Assembly (NCBI RefSeq): GCF_003997935.1
Contig: NZ_RZQL01000022.1
Span: 1 to 44,037, forward strand
Length of the DNA: 44,037 bases
Origin: Mesorhizobium sp. M7A.F.Ca.US.006.01.1.1
Lineage (GTDB): Bacteria; Pseudomonadota; Alphaproteobacteria; Rhizobiales; Rhizobiaceae
Direction: 5' to 3'
Positions within the stretch are counted from its first letter, which is position 1; every line of letters starts with the position of its first letter. Shown here piece after piece: positions 24,799 through 32,405 of the stretch. A program made the position numbers and the translations under genes. The notes below the pieces were generated by a model. It saw only the letters and a list, made by a program, of their open reading frames with translations. It was not told where the DNA came from and made no database searches.

Positions 24799-24829
24799 AA
24801 AAGCCCGCTACGGTGAACCGGAGCGGGCC
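24799..24829 (-). terminator. Intrinsic terminator after the DUF3309 gene
   Basis: GCCCGCT (24803-24809) pairs with AGCGGGC (24822-24828), with an inner CCGG pairing; read leftward it is followed by TTTTGCTT. It ends transcription of the DUF3309 gene. It is one of three hairpins in the window with almost the same core sequence. Confidence 0.65.
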
Positions 24830-24973
24830 TTGGAGGAGGACAAGGGGTGGGACCCTCTCCTCTTGTTTCCACGGGGGGGTGGACCGCAATGACCATACGA
24901 AAGTTTTGCAGAGCGTAGGATCACAAGCCGGCTTGCCCGCATCACAATCCGGTGCACGCCGACATTCAGGCGG

Positions 24974-25171
24974 TCACGAGATTGCGATCGTCCCTGCGAT
25001 GATCGGGCAGCGCCGCTGGATACGCCCAAGCACGATGATGATGAGCAGCACGAGCCCAAGGCCGCCGCCGCCATAATAGCCGGTACCGTGGAATGGACCG
25101 ACACCGAGGCCGCTGAAGCCGCCAAGCAGCGCAATGACAAGAATGATGATCAGTATGGTTCCAAGGCTCAT
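24974..25171 (-). CDS. DUF3309-family small membrane protein
   Basis: A 65-residue hydrophobic protein. It opens with MSLGTILIIILVIALLGG, the DUF3309 signature, then a Gly/Tyr-rich turn (FHGTGYYGGGGLG) and a second membrane segment (LGLVLLIIIVLGRI). The family usually stops at LGRI near residue 50; here 14 further residues follow, possibly a lost stop codon. GGAAG lies 3 bases before the ATG. Function is unknown; such proteins are probably envelope-located. The 297 bases upstream contain no other gene. Confidence 0.75.
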   Translation of the reverse strand: MSLGTILIIILVIALLGGFSGLGVGPFHGTGYYGGGGLGLVLLIIIVLGRIQRRCPIIAGTIAIS

Positions 25172-25363
25172 GGCTTCCAGATTCCATAAGCGCTGAGGCA
25201 ATGGGTTGAACATCGCAGCATGCGATATCCAAAGACGAGCGCTCCAAAGGCCCTGCCGTTCCGCGCAACTTCGCGCGCGAAAGAGATTTCGCCGGCAAAT
25301 GAAAACGGCCTGCCAGATGGCGACGAAACGACAGAACTTGGAACCTGAGAACTCAATGCCGCA

Positions 25364-25392
25364 GAAAGCCCGCCAGGCCACGGCGGGCTTTC
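25364..25392 (-). terminator. Intrinsic terminator hairpin
   Basis: An 11-bp perfect stem (GAAAGCCCGCC at 25364-25374, complement at 25382-25392) with a 7-base loop and a short T-run inside the stem end on either strand. It lies 77 bases beyond the stop of the collagen-like pseudogene and probably served it. Confidence 0.6.
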
Positions 25393-25468
25393 CGACCGGC
25401 CGGGGGCCAGGAGAGTGCGGTCAAGCCTCGCGGCTGGTTCGGCACTTCCGATCCCGGCACTCCTGGTG

Positions 25469-25782
25469 TCAGCGACGTGCAATAAGCAGGCAAAGCTGAC
25501 GCAGGTCGCGGTCATAAACCCCGGAACTGCCAAGAACATCGACGCAGCGCTTCTTCATCCGCGCCACCTGGCCGTCCGACATGTCGGCGACGACACCGGG
25601 CAGGCCCGGATGTCCCGGCGTTCCGGGATTACCCGGGTTGCCCGGTGTACCGGGATTGCCTGGATTGCTCGGATTGGTTCCGCCACCGACGCCAACGCGA
25701 TGCCGCTCGTCCCGCCGACATTGGCGCCGAGGCCGGCAGTAACGCCGCCAGACCCTCCGACGTTGGCGCCGATGGGCGGCAA
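25469..25782 (-). pseudogene. Collagen-like Gly-Xaa-Pro repeat protein, frameshifted and lacking a normal start
   Basis: Read leftward, one frame gives IGANVGGSGGVTAGLGANVG and then TSGI; after about 25700 the meaningful frame changes and gives GGTNPSNPGNPGTPGNPG, with further GxP triplets, then MSDGQVARMKKRCVDVLGS and DLRQLCLLIARR before a TGA at 25469-25471. One added G at ATCGCG (about 25700) would join the two as GIGVGVGGGTNP. Upstream of 25782 no ATG or signal peptide is found before the next gene, only a TTG. The intact form would be a small, probably exported protein with a rigid Gly/Pro/Asn repeat and a conserved Cys-containing C-terminal domain. Natural decay and an assembly error are both possible for the indel; the missing start favours decay. 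Confidence 0.6.
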
Positions 25783-25840
25783 ACCACGTGAAAGGTGCCG
25801 GCGTGATTGCAGGCCGAGCGATTCTGCCCAGCGCCCTTTG

Positions 25841-26536
25841 TCAGACGATCCCGTAGAACAGCCTGTAATGGACGCGCTTCATGTAGTCCCGGTATTCCGG
25901 CGTGGCGGCCAGCAGCGCCTCTTCGCGCAGGATGCGATGCACCTGGAAGAAGGTGATCACGGCGTAGACGGCGAGATTGTAGAAGGAAAAGGCCGACAGC
26001 AGAAACAGGACATGGCCGGCAAGATAGCCGGCATAAATCGGATGCCGCACCAGGCGGTAGGCACCGCCGGTCATCACGCCGCGATTGCCCGGCAGAATGG
26101 CGAACGAACGTCCCAGGGATATCTTTCCCCAGATCACGAATCCCAAGGCCAGGGCCTGCAGCGGCGCCGCAATGTAGACGGGGATGATGGCCACGCCCGG
26201 TTCCAGATCGATGAAGCCGACACCGAAGCTGGCGATCACGGAGACAACCACGGTGAGCGGGTTCCAGTCGCGAACTGTCGGCCGCCGCGACAGAAGCAGC
26301 CAGGTAAAGGTCAGAATCTCGGAAATCGCCACCAGGGCCACATTGATGCGCGTCGGGTCGAGCATCAGGTGATATACGCCGCGGTAGACGAACATGCCCG
26401 CGAAGGCCAACGCGCAGATCCGAAAGAAACCTTCCCGCAAATCCACCAGGATTTCGCGCTTTCGGGCTGCGGACAGAATCCTGCCGTCACTGACGTGCGA
26501 AAGCGCCTCGCTTTTTGATATGAGCAATGCAGACAC
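25841..26536 (-). CDS. Isoprenylcysteine carboxyl methyltransferase (ICMT)-family membrane protein
   Basis: Integral membrane methyltransferase-like protein of 231 residues with about five helices. The C-terminal half has the SAM-binding pattern of the ICMT/phospholipid methyltransferase family: GAYRLVRHPIYAGYLAGHVLF (just before residue 190), then HRILREEALLAATPEYRDYMKRV, with RHP and the EE pair characteristic. Substrates in bacteria are lipids or small isoprenoids, here unknown. It stands alone and leftward, between the collagen-like pseudogene and the thiamine operon. Confidence 0.8.
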   Translation of the reverse strand: MSALLISKSEALSHVSDGRILSAARKREILVDLREGFFRICALAFAGMFVYRGVYHLMLDPTRINVALVAISEILTFTWLLLSRRPTVRDWNPLTVVVSVIASFGVGFIDLEPGVAIIPVYIAAPLQALALGFVIWGKISLGRSFAILPGNRGVMTGGAYRLVRHPIYAGYLAGHVLFLLSAFSFYNLAVYAVITFFQVHRILREEALLAATPEYRDYMKRVHYRLFYGIV

Positions 26537-26707
26537 CCCAATGATCCCTCAGGGCGACCTTTGCACGCAACCATTGCCGGGCAGTTAATCAACACGATCA
26601 GATCGGCATTAAACTGGCTGTCGGGAGCCAGGGCGCCACTTCCAGACGACCTGCTTCACGCGGTCGCCCAGAAAGACTGGCGACCCATGTCATTTGGTTT
26701 TGCCAGG

Positions 26708-27730
26708 CTAGCTCAGATAGTCGTTGCGGAAATAGCTCCCGAAATCCGGGCGTTGAGCAACCAGCTTGCCATCGGAATCGCGCAAAATGCCGGAGGCGAA
26801 GAGATAATCGCCGATCGCTTCCATCTTGGCCGGATCCATCGTCCCGATGGCGCCGCTTTGGCTGCGTAGATAATGGACGTCGATCAATGCCTTCAGCGAG
26901 GCGTGGATCAGCGCCGGATTGGTCAAGGCATCCTTGTTTGCAGCGATCAGTAGGGCTGCCGCATCGTTGGGGTGGTCGACAGCGAACTGGTAGCCGCGTC
27001 GCGTCGCCTGGACGAAGGCGGCCGCAGGCTTGGGATTGGCCTGGAGATAGGCTTCGCTCGAAGAGATCAGTGTCGTGTGCTCGTCAGGCACGCCGTAATC
27101 GGCATAGACGAAGCTGCGTTGTTGGACGCCCTTGAGCGCGGCTTCGACACCCTCCCAGGTCGAGACTTCAAGCGTGAAATCGACCGACCCATTGGCCAGC
27201 GCCTCATAGGCCGAGGTGCCGAGCGTCACCGTCTCGAAATTGCCCTTGCCGCCGTCGTGGCGGATGATGGTCGATATCAGCGCGTTTTCCCAGGCACTGC
27301 CGAAGCCGCCATAGATCAAGCCGTCGAGGCTTCTCGGGCTTTTGATCTCGTTGCGTGCCGCATTGAAGACCACGCGGCCGGTTTCGGACTGTACCACCGC
27401 ATAGACGCCCTTCAGATCCGCCCCGGCGGTTTTCTGGGTGAATAGGCTGATGGTGCCGTTGATGCCGAAATCGGCGACGCGGTTTGCAACCAGCGTGCCC
27501 GCACCGGTATCGCTGTAGGGCAGGATGTCGACCTCGAGCCCGGCCTCGCGATAAAACCCTTTGTCGCGGGCGACGAACAGTCCGATGTGGTTGGTGTTGA
27601 CCGTCCAGTCGAGGGCGACGGTGACCTTTTGTGCCGCCGATTGTGCTTTGGCTCGCCTTGCTCCGGCAACGAGCGGAAGGCCGGTGGCAAGGGTCAGCAA
27701 CAAGGCCTGTCGGCGCGTCAAGTCAGTCAT
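26708..27730 (-). CDS. thiY: Thiamine-precursor (HMP) ABC transporter substrate-binding protein, ThiY-like
   Basis: Periplasmic binding protein of 340 residues of the NMT1/THI5 family. A Tat-like signal (LTRRQALLLTLATGLPLVAG) precedes KVTVALDWTVNTNHIGLFVARDKGFYREAGLEV, the classic NMT1/ThiY start. The ATG at 27730 overlaps the ATPase stop by 8 bases. It is the last gene of the riboswitch-controlled operon and should bring hydroxymethylpyrimidine or a formylaminopyrimidine to ThiX/ThiZ. The upstream extension of the frame lies inside the ATPase gene. Confidence 0.85.
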   Translation of the reverse strand: MTDLTRRQALLLTLATGLPLVAGARRAKAQSAAQKVTVALDWTVNTNHIGLFVARDKGFYREAGLEVDILPYSDTGAGTLVANRVADFGINGTISLFTQKTAGADLKGVYAVVQSETGRVVFNAARNEIKSPRSLDGLIYGGFGSAWENALISTIIRHDGGKGNFETVTLGTSAYEALANGSVDFTLEVSTWEGVEAALKGVQQRSFVYADYGVPDEHTTLISSSEAYLQANPKPAAAFVQATRRGYQFAVDHPNDAAALLIAANKDALTNPALIHASLKALIDVHYLRSQSGAIGTMDPAKMEAIGDYLFASGILRDSDGKLVAQRPDFGSYFRNDYLS

Positions 27731-28490
27731 GGTCGTGTCCTTTGGATGGATTGGGGTTGAGGATGATGTCGAGGATTTCGGCCTCGAGCGCGCTTGCCTG
27801 CCGCGCGGCATCGCCGCCAAGGCTGCGCGGGCGCGGCAACGGCACCTTGATTTCATGCACGATGCGGGCCGGGCGCGCCGACAGCACATAGATGCGGTCG
27901 GACAGGAACACGGCTTCGCGCACGTCATGGGTGATCAAGAGCGCCGTCCAGCGGTGGTGCCGCCACATCTGTTCGAGCCAGCGCTGCATGGCGGTGCGGG
28001 TCAGTGCATCGAGCGCGCCGAACGGCTCGTCGAGCAAAAGCATGTCGCGCTGCTGCACCACCGTGCGCAGCAAGGCCGCGCGCTGGCGCATGCCGCCGGA
28101 CAGCTGCGCGGGAAAATGCCGCTCGAAGCCGGCAAGCCCGAATTCGGCAAATAACGGCGCAACGCGAGCCCGCGCCGCCTGTCTCCTCATGCCTTGCACT
28201 TCGAGCCCGAGCGTCGTGTTGTCGAGAATGCGCCGCCACGGCATCAGCGCGTCACGCTGCGGCATGAAGGCGAAATGCCTGTCGTGGTCGTCGAGCGGCG
28301 CGCCGTCGAACAACATCTCGCCCTCGCCATGCTCGGCGCCGGTCAGAAGCTGGAAGAGCGTCGACTTGCCGGCGCCCGAGGGCCCAAGGATCGAGACGAA
28401 CTCACCGGCGCCGACACTGAGCGAAATATCGGCCAGCACGTTGAGCCCACCGAACGCCTTGCGGACATGACGCAGCTCGAGCCGGCTCAT
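27723..28490 (-). CDS. thiZ: HMP ABC transporter ATP-binding protein, ThiZ-like
   Basis: ATPase of 255 residues with Walker A GPSGAGKS (36-43), a Q-loop in FMPQRDALMPW, signature LSGGMRQR, Walker B MLLLDEPFGALD and switch ITHDVREA. The closing region VPLPRPRSLGG matches the SsuB/ThiZ group. ATG 28490 overlaps the permease stop (ATGA), which fixes the start. It belongs to the TPP-riboswitch operon. Confidence 0.87.
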   Translation of the reverse strand: MSRLELRHVRKAFGGLNVLADISLSVGAGEFVSILGPSGAGKSTLFQLLTGAEHGEGEMLFDGAPLDDHDRHFAFMPQRDALMPWRRILDNTTLGLEVQGMRRQAARARVAPLFAEFGLAGFERHFPAQLSGGMRQRAALLRTVVQQRDMLLLDEPFGALDALTRTAMQRWLEQMWRHHRWTALLITHDVREAVFLSDRIYVLSARPARIVHEIKVPLPRPRSLGGDAARQASALEAEILDIILNPNPSKGHDHD

Positions 28491-29302
28491 CGCCGCGGCC
28501 CTTTCCCCTCGGTTTTCTTGCCGGCCCGCTCCCAAGGCATGGCATGGCGCTGCACCAGTACAGTCAACCCAAACAGAATAAGAGTCAGCGCCGCGCTGAC
28601 ACCGACGGCGGCAAGAACCAGATCAGGGCGGAAATTGTTCTTGGCGTTGAGCATGTAGATGCCCAGCCCCTTCGCGGCGCCGGCATATTCGGCGAATATG
28701 GCGCCGACCACGGCATAGGTGATGGAGATCCTCAACCCAGCAAAGAAGTAAGGCAGCGCCGAAGGCAGCCGCGCCAGCAGGAAGATGCGCCAGCGCCCTG
28801 CCCCCATGGCGCGGAGCATTTGCCCGATCTCAGCCTCGGTCGACTCATAACCCTCGACCAATGCAACCAGCATCGGGAAGAAGGTAACCAGCGCCACCAG
28901 CATGATCTTGGGCGCCAGCCCGAAGCCGAACCACAGCACCACCAGCGGCGCGATCGCCACCAGCGGCAAGGTCTGGCTGACGATGAAGACGGGAAACAGC
29001 GCACGCCGCAGCGGCTGGAAAAAGTCGACCAGCATCGACAGCACGAAAGCGGCGCTGAGCGAACAGGCAAAGCCAAGCAGCGTGGCGCCGATGGTCGGAA
29101 TGGCGTTGTCGGCCAGCGCCTCGCGATTGAGCATCGCTTGCTCGAAGACGCGCGAAGGTGCGGGCAATGTCGTCGGCTTGATGCCGGAATAGGTGGCATA
29201 AAGCTCCCACGCCAGCAGGAGCAGCCCGACCGAAATCATGGCCGGCATCGCCTTGACAAGAAAGCTCGCGATCGGGCGCGAAGCGACTGATGATGAGATC
29301 AC
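28487..29302 (-). CDS. thiX: HMP ABC transporter permease, ThiX-like
   Basis: Inner-membrane permease of 271 residues with about six helices. The EAA region reads LRAMGAGRWRIFLLARLPSA and is followed by ITYAVVGAIFAEYAG and GLGIYMLNAKNNF, as in SsuC/ThiX permeases. The GTG start at 29302 has AAAGG 9 bases upstream; it begins 41 bases after the ykoF stop. Together with ThiZ and ThiY it forms the importer for a thiamine pyrimidine precursor. Confidence 0.87.
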   Translation of the reverse strand: MISSSVASRPIASFLVKAMPAMISVGLLLLAWELYATYSGIKPTTLPAPSRVFEQAMLNREALADNAIPTIGATLLGFACSLSAAFVLSMLVDFFQPLRRALFPVFIVSQTLPLVAIAPLVVLWFGFGLAPKIMLVALVTFFPMLVALVEGYESTEAEIGQMLRAMGAGRWRIFLLARLPSALPYFFAGLRISITYAVVGAIFAEYAGAAKGLGIYMLNAKNNFRPDLVLAAVGVSAALTLILFGLTVLVQRHAMPWERAGKKTEGKGPRR

Positions 29303-29343
29303 AGGAGATAACCTTTGACGGCCGCGCGAAAAGCGCGGCTGGC

Positions 29344-29952
29344 TCAGACAGCCGACGGGCTGTTGGCCGAGACCGTGACGTCGAGGGTTACGTGGCCGGC
29401 ACCCGGTCCGAAGCGGCAGAAAGCCTCGTCCAGCGCCGAAAAGATCGCACCGGCATCACCACGCAATTTCGTGCAGAAATGCTTCGAGCGCTCATAGACG
29501 CCGGACTGCTTGAGAAAGTCTATGCAGCCGTAGATCTCGTCCATGTGGTCGTCGGTGCCCATCACATAGAGCGAGAACTGCGCCGCCGCCGGCTGGCCGG
29601 TGGCCGCGGCATTGCGCACCGCCGCGATGGCCGCATCCTTGCGCGGGCCGAGTGGCCCGACAGGCCCGCCAAGTGCATCGGAGCGGCAGATCGGATCGTC
29701 CGGCTCGCCAGGGCAGCCGCGCGAGATGGTGGCCGACAACACGCAATGTTTGCCGCTGCGTGCCGCCGCCACGAAGAGGTCGCGCATGGCAGGAAACAGC
29801 ACTTCGGGCGGCCCGACCAGCAAGGTCGAGATGTCGTCGGTCTCGATCCTGAGCTTGTCGCGCCAGGGATCGAGCGCACCGAGCGCGCCAAGGATGACAC
29901 CGACGAACTCGTCGGTCATGGGATATAGGGAAATCTGTGCACCTGAAAACAT
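29344..29952 (-). CDS. ykoF: YkoF-family thiamine/HMP-binding protein
   Basis: Cytoplasmic protein of 202 residues made of two similar ferredoxin-like halves: AQISLYPMTDEFVGVILGAL (about 5-24) and AQFSLYVMGTDDHMDEIYGC (about 120-139). YkoF of Bacillus binds thiamine and HMP and is usually encoded with an ABC importer under TPP-riboswitch control, as here. ATG 29952 lies directly after the riboswitch, whose last bases touch the GAGGCGGG ribosome site, so translation is likely switched off when TPP is abundant. It heads the ykoF-thiX-thiZ-thiY operon. Confidence 0.85.
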   Translation of the reverse strand: MFSGAQISLYPMTDEFVGVILGALGALDPWRDKLRIETDDISTLLVGPPEVLFPAMRDLFVAAARSGKHCVLSATISRGCPGEPDDPICRSDALGGPVGPLGPRKDAAIAAVRNAAATGQPAAAQFSLYVMGTDDHMDEIYGCIDFLKQSGVYERSKHFCTKLRGDAGAIFSALDEAFCRFGPGAGHVTLDVTVSANSPSAV

Positions 29953-29961
29953 CGCCCGCCT

Positions 29962-30047
29962 CGCTCCGCTGGTATTACCCAGATCAGCTTCTAGGGTCTG
30001 TGGGCTTGCCGCCCCCGTCTCAGCCCCGACCGTACGGAGCACCCCTG
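29962..30047 (-). promoter_or_regulatory. TPP riboswitch (THI element)
   Basis: Read leftward from 30047, the sequence shows GGGGTGCTCCG, then GGGGCTGAGAC (the conserved CTGAGA is at 30023-30018), then GACCCT, and CTGATCTGGGTAATACCAGCG, all diagnostic of the thiamine pyrophosphate aptamer. It ends about 10 bases before the ykoF ATG, next to the Shine-Dalgarno, which suggests translational control. Downstream genes are thiamine-precursor uptake genes, which agrees. Confidence 0.93.
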
Positions 30048-30179
30048 TGGATGGGCGGGTTAAAGCATCATTCCTGGAGAAGTGAAAGCCGTTTTTTCAG
30101 CGCACTGCGCCAAAAACGTTGCGCCAAGGCTGGACTTGAAACCGGAACAACCAACAGCACGACCAGCACGGTGGGCGAC

Positions 30180-30284
30180 ATGAACTCCAATGCGGATCAG
30201 AATTGCCCGACCAACCCGCAGCGCGCGCAGACCGATGCCAATGGCAACGCGACGGCCGCAAGCGACAACACTTGCGGCAAGTGA
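30180..30284 (+). CDS. Possible small secreted-protein remnant
   Basis: A 34-codon frame beginning MNSNADQNCPTNPQRAQTD and ending NTCGK, rich in Asn/Thr/Gln with two cysteines, like the C-terminus of a small exported protein. The frame is open upstream (TGTTNSTTSTVGD precedes) but there is no signal peptide and no clear ribosome site. A strong hairpin follows 18 bases after the stop. It may be the tail of a decayed gene; nothing else is seen in 30048-30330. Confidence 0.25.
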   Translation: MNSNADQNCPTNPQRAQTDANGNATAASDNTCGK

Positions 30285-30302
30285 GTTGTTGCCGACACAG
30301 AC

Positions 30303-30332
30303 AAAGCCGCATGGCGTCTGTTTGGCGGCTTT
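30303..30332. terminator. Bidirectional intrinsic terminator
   Basis: AAAGCCGC (30303-30310) pairs with GCGGCTTT (30325-30332), with T-rich flanks on both strands. It sits at the junction of the small plus-strand frame and the end of the formyltransferase-family gene on the minus strand. Confidence 0.65.
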
Positions 30333-31362
30333 ATCTTTGTCGGTCGTCCATCGCGCCAACTTTGCCGAAGAGCCGCATTTCGGGAGCTGTTTTTCCGGCC
30401 GGCGCGCGCGTAATGGCTCGCTTTGCATTGACCAGCCGCTTGAGAACCCGGCTGTAGGTGAGATGCAAGACCCTGCCGTCGGCCAGATCGAAATCCGCCA
30501 TCCCCCATCGCCTGACCGGCGCCTGCCCCGTGGGAAGACCTAATTTTCTGACTTGGAACCCCAACCTGACTTTACGCCCTGCCATCTCGATATAGATGCC
30601 GGGAAGCAGCCCCAGCACCTGCCACAATCTCGCGACATGCTCGATCGACATCGCTTGCGAGATCATCATATGGGCAGGCTGGAGCCGCGCCCAGACGAAA
30701 TCACCGGCTGGCTGCGGCACCCCCAGGAGGATACCTCTGCAATAGTCCGGCGCCGCCTCGCTCACCAGCATTCGCATTGCTGTTGCCGTACTGTCGATCA
30801 GGGTCTGCTTCGACGTCCAGTCGGCTTTGGAAAACGGCACTTGTCCAAGAATGTCGCCATGATCGAAACCAGCGGACATCCTGTGCAGCGTCACGCCGCC
30901 ATGAATGGCATGCAGGCCGTCCACTGCCAGGCGGTGGATCGGATGAGGCCCACGATAGTTGGGCAGCAGCGCAGGGTGAAGATTGAGCCCACCCTTGGGA
31001 AAGCTGCCAAGCAAGTCCTGTGGGATCAGGGTGGGGAAAGCGTAGCTGATCAGCACATCGGCGGCAGCTTTGGACAATTGCCGGCCAAGCGCGTCCCAGT
31101 CGTAGGGCCGGCCAAATTCAATCAGCTCCACCCGGGCGTTGCCGAGGTAGCGCCTGAGCAGCCGCCTGCGTTTGAGCCTTCGCCGGAAGTTGCCGATGCT
31201 GAAGCCCTTGGGCTGTCGTCGGAAGCCAGGCACGACGATAACGTCTATACGGTGCCCGGCCTCCACCCAGCCGGCAAGCAGCGGCCCGGTATAGACAGAA
31301 ATGTCCAACATGAAAACGGCACCGATCGGTCCCGCGTTACCAACGGGGTCAATCGACTTCAT
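30331..31362 (-). CDS. Formyltransferase-family protein (methionyl-tRNA formyltransferase-like fold)
   Basis: Cytoplasmic enzyme of 343 residues. The formyl-transfer motif is complete: GLNLHPALLPNYRGPHP supplies N127 and H129, and GVTLHRMSAGFDHGDILG supplies D167, the catalytic triad of folate-dependent formyltransferases. The C-terminus lacks the normal Fmt tRNA-binding domain; it instead continues with an unfamiliar region (about 230-343). ATG 31362 is chosen over TTG 31413 because the first beta strand (GAVFMLD) starts just after it; ATG 31311 would cut into that strand. It follows a 30-codon RiPP-like peptide gene by 108 bases on the same strand. Formyltransferases of this sort also act on sugar nucleotides or amino groups of peptides; the substrate is open. 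Confidence 0.72.
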   Translation of the reverse strand: MKSIDPVGNAGPIGAVFMLDISVYTGPLLAGWVEAGHRIDVIVVPGFRRQPKGFSIGNFRRRLKRRRLLRRYLGNARVELIEFGRPYDWDALGRQLSKAAADVLISYAFPTLIPQDLLGSFPKGGLNLHPALLPNYRGPHPIHRLAVDGLHAIHGGVTLHRMSAGFDHGDILGQVPFSKADWTSKQTLIDSTATAMRMLVSEAAPDYCRGILLGVPQPAGDFVWARLQPAHMMISQAMSIEHVARLWQVLGLLPGIYIEMAGRKVRLGFQVRKLGLPTGQAPVRRWGMADFDLADGRVLHLTYSRVLKRLVNAKRAITRAPAGKTAPEMRLFGKVGAMDDRQR

Positions 31363-31470
31363 CTTTCGACCGGCGGAAACAGGGGCTCCCTCAATGCCAT
31401 CTGCAATCGGCAATCCAAGCCGACCTCATGAACCCATCGGAGCAGATCAATCGGGTCTAACCTAAGCCTG

Positions 31471-31563
31471 TCAGCCCGGCTTGACTGAAAGCGATCCTTC
31501 GGCAGTAACAGCCGAAAGCCGCTCGCGTTTCACCAGCAATGGTTTTTCGTAGATTCTTTTCAC
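31471..31563 (-). CDS. Putative RiPP-type precursor peptide with lasso-like leader motif (30 codons)
   Basis: Too short for usual gene calling. AGGAGG lies 6 bases before a GTG, the strongest ribosome site in the window, and the product starts MKRIYEKPLLVKRERL and ends SVKPG. Residues 5-20 fit the lasso-leader recognition pattern YxxPxLx(9)T (Y5, P8, L10, T20 with correct spacing); the usual glycine at the tenth motif position is E14. The remaining stretch after T20 is 10 residues and lacks the Gly1/Asp-Glu7-9 ring pattern of a lasso core. No B1, B2 or C lasso genes are in the window. The only same-strand neighbour is the formyltransferase-family gene downstream. It may be an orphan leader peptide or a precursor of a new peptide class. 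Confidence 0.6.
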   Translation of the reverse strand: MKRIYEKPLLVKRERLSAVTAEGSLSVKPG

Positions 31564-31754
31564 GGCCCACCTCCTGAGATCAAATCAACCTCGGTAGTTG
31601 GCCAGCGATGCGTCAAGCTGTCAAGCACGCCCCGGCATTTGGCTACCGGCATGCGCATGCCGCGGAAAGTCGCCGAAGGCGCGCACGACCGCGGCGTATA
31701 GGAACCAGCCGGGAGAAGGTGGGGGTCGGAGCTTTGGCCCCGATCCTGCAAACT

Positions 31755-32273
31755 CTACGAAACCGCCTTTTCGCGGACCGGCAGCTTCCAGCCCGGCCTG
31801 ACGAAATGGCAGGTGTAGCCGTTGGGATATTTCACCAGATAGTCCTGATGCTCAGGCTCGGCTTCCCAGAAGGGGCCAACGGGTGCGACTTCGGTGACGA
31901 CCTTGCCCGGCCACAGGCCCGAGGCAACGACATCGGCGATGGTGTCCTCGGCGACGCGCTTCTGTTCGTCGCTGGTGTAGTAGATCGCCGAGCGATAGCT
32001 CATCCCGACATCATTGCCCTGGCGGTTGCGGGTCGTCGGATCGTGGATCTGGAAAAAGCGTTCCAGCAGCGTGCGATAGCTTATGACGGCCGGATCGAAA
32101 TTGATCTCGATGGCTTCTGCATGGCTGCCATGGTTGCGGTAGGTGGCGTTGGGTACGTCGCCGCCGCTGTAGCCGACACGGGTGGAGATGACGCCGGGAT
32201 AGCGCCGTATCAAATCCTGCATGCCCCAGAAACAGCCGCCGGCAAGGACTGCACGTTCGGTCGAAGTCGCCAT
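31755..32273 (-). CDS. msrA: Peptide methionine (S)-S-oxide reductase MsrA
   Basis: Repair enzyme of 172 residues that reduces methionine-S-sulfoxide with thioredoxin. The catalytic motif AGGCFWG (C14) is followed by [15 protein letters not shown], the [11 protein letters not shown] strand and [26 protein letters not shown], all diagnostic. ATG 32273 is chosen because GGAGACG lies just upstream; the earlier in-frame start at 32294 gives an unusual basic extension. It is a stand-alone gene with about 130 bases to the next one. Confidence 0.95.
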   Translation of the reverse strand: MATSTERAVLAGGCFWGMQDLIRRYPGVISTRVGYSGGDVPNATYRNHGSHAEAIEINFDPAVISYRTLLERFFQIHDPTTRNRQGNDVGMSYRSAIYYTSDEQKRVAEDTIADVVASGLWPGKVVTEVAPVGPFWEAEPEHQDYLVKYPNGYTCHFVRPGWKLPVREKAVS

Positions 32274-32405
32274 GTCACGTCTCCTCAAAAGCAATTCCAG
32301 GAAAAGTGTGTAGCGGTTTTCCGTCCGGAATTGCGTGAAAGCAAGTTGGTCTCGCCATAAATGGGCATTATCACCTGCTTCGTCCAGCGGACCGGCGTAT
32401 CTGCT

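Noticed and set aside
25560..25680. Tandem-looking CCGGG-rich repeats considered as a CRISPR or DNA repeat element
   Set aside because: They are explained by Gly-Xaa-Pro codons of the collagen-like pseudogene; there are no spacers.
26561..26869. 102-codon plus-strand frame starting MHATIAGQLINT
   Set aside because: It overlaps the end of thiY by more than half and has no ribosome site.
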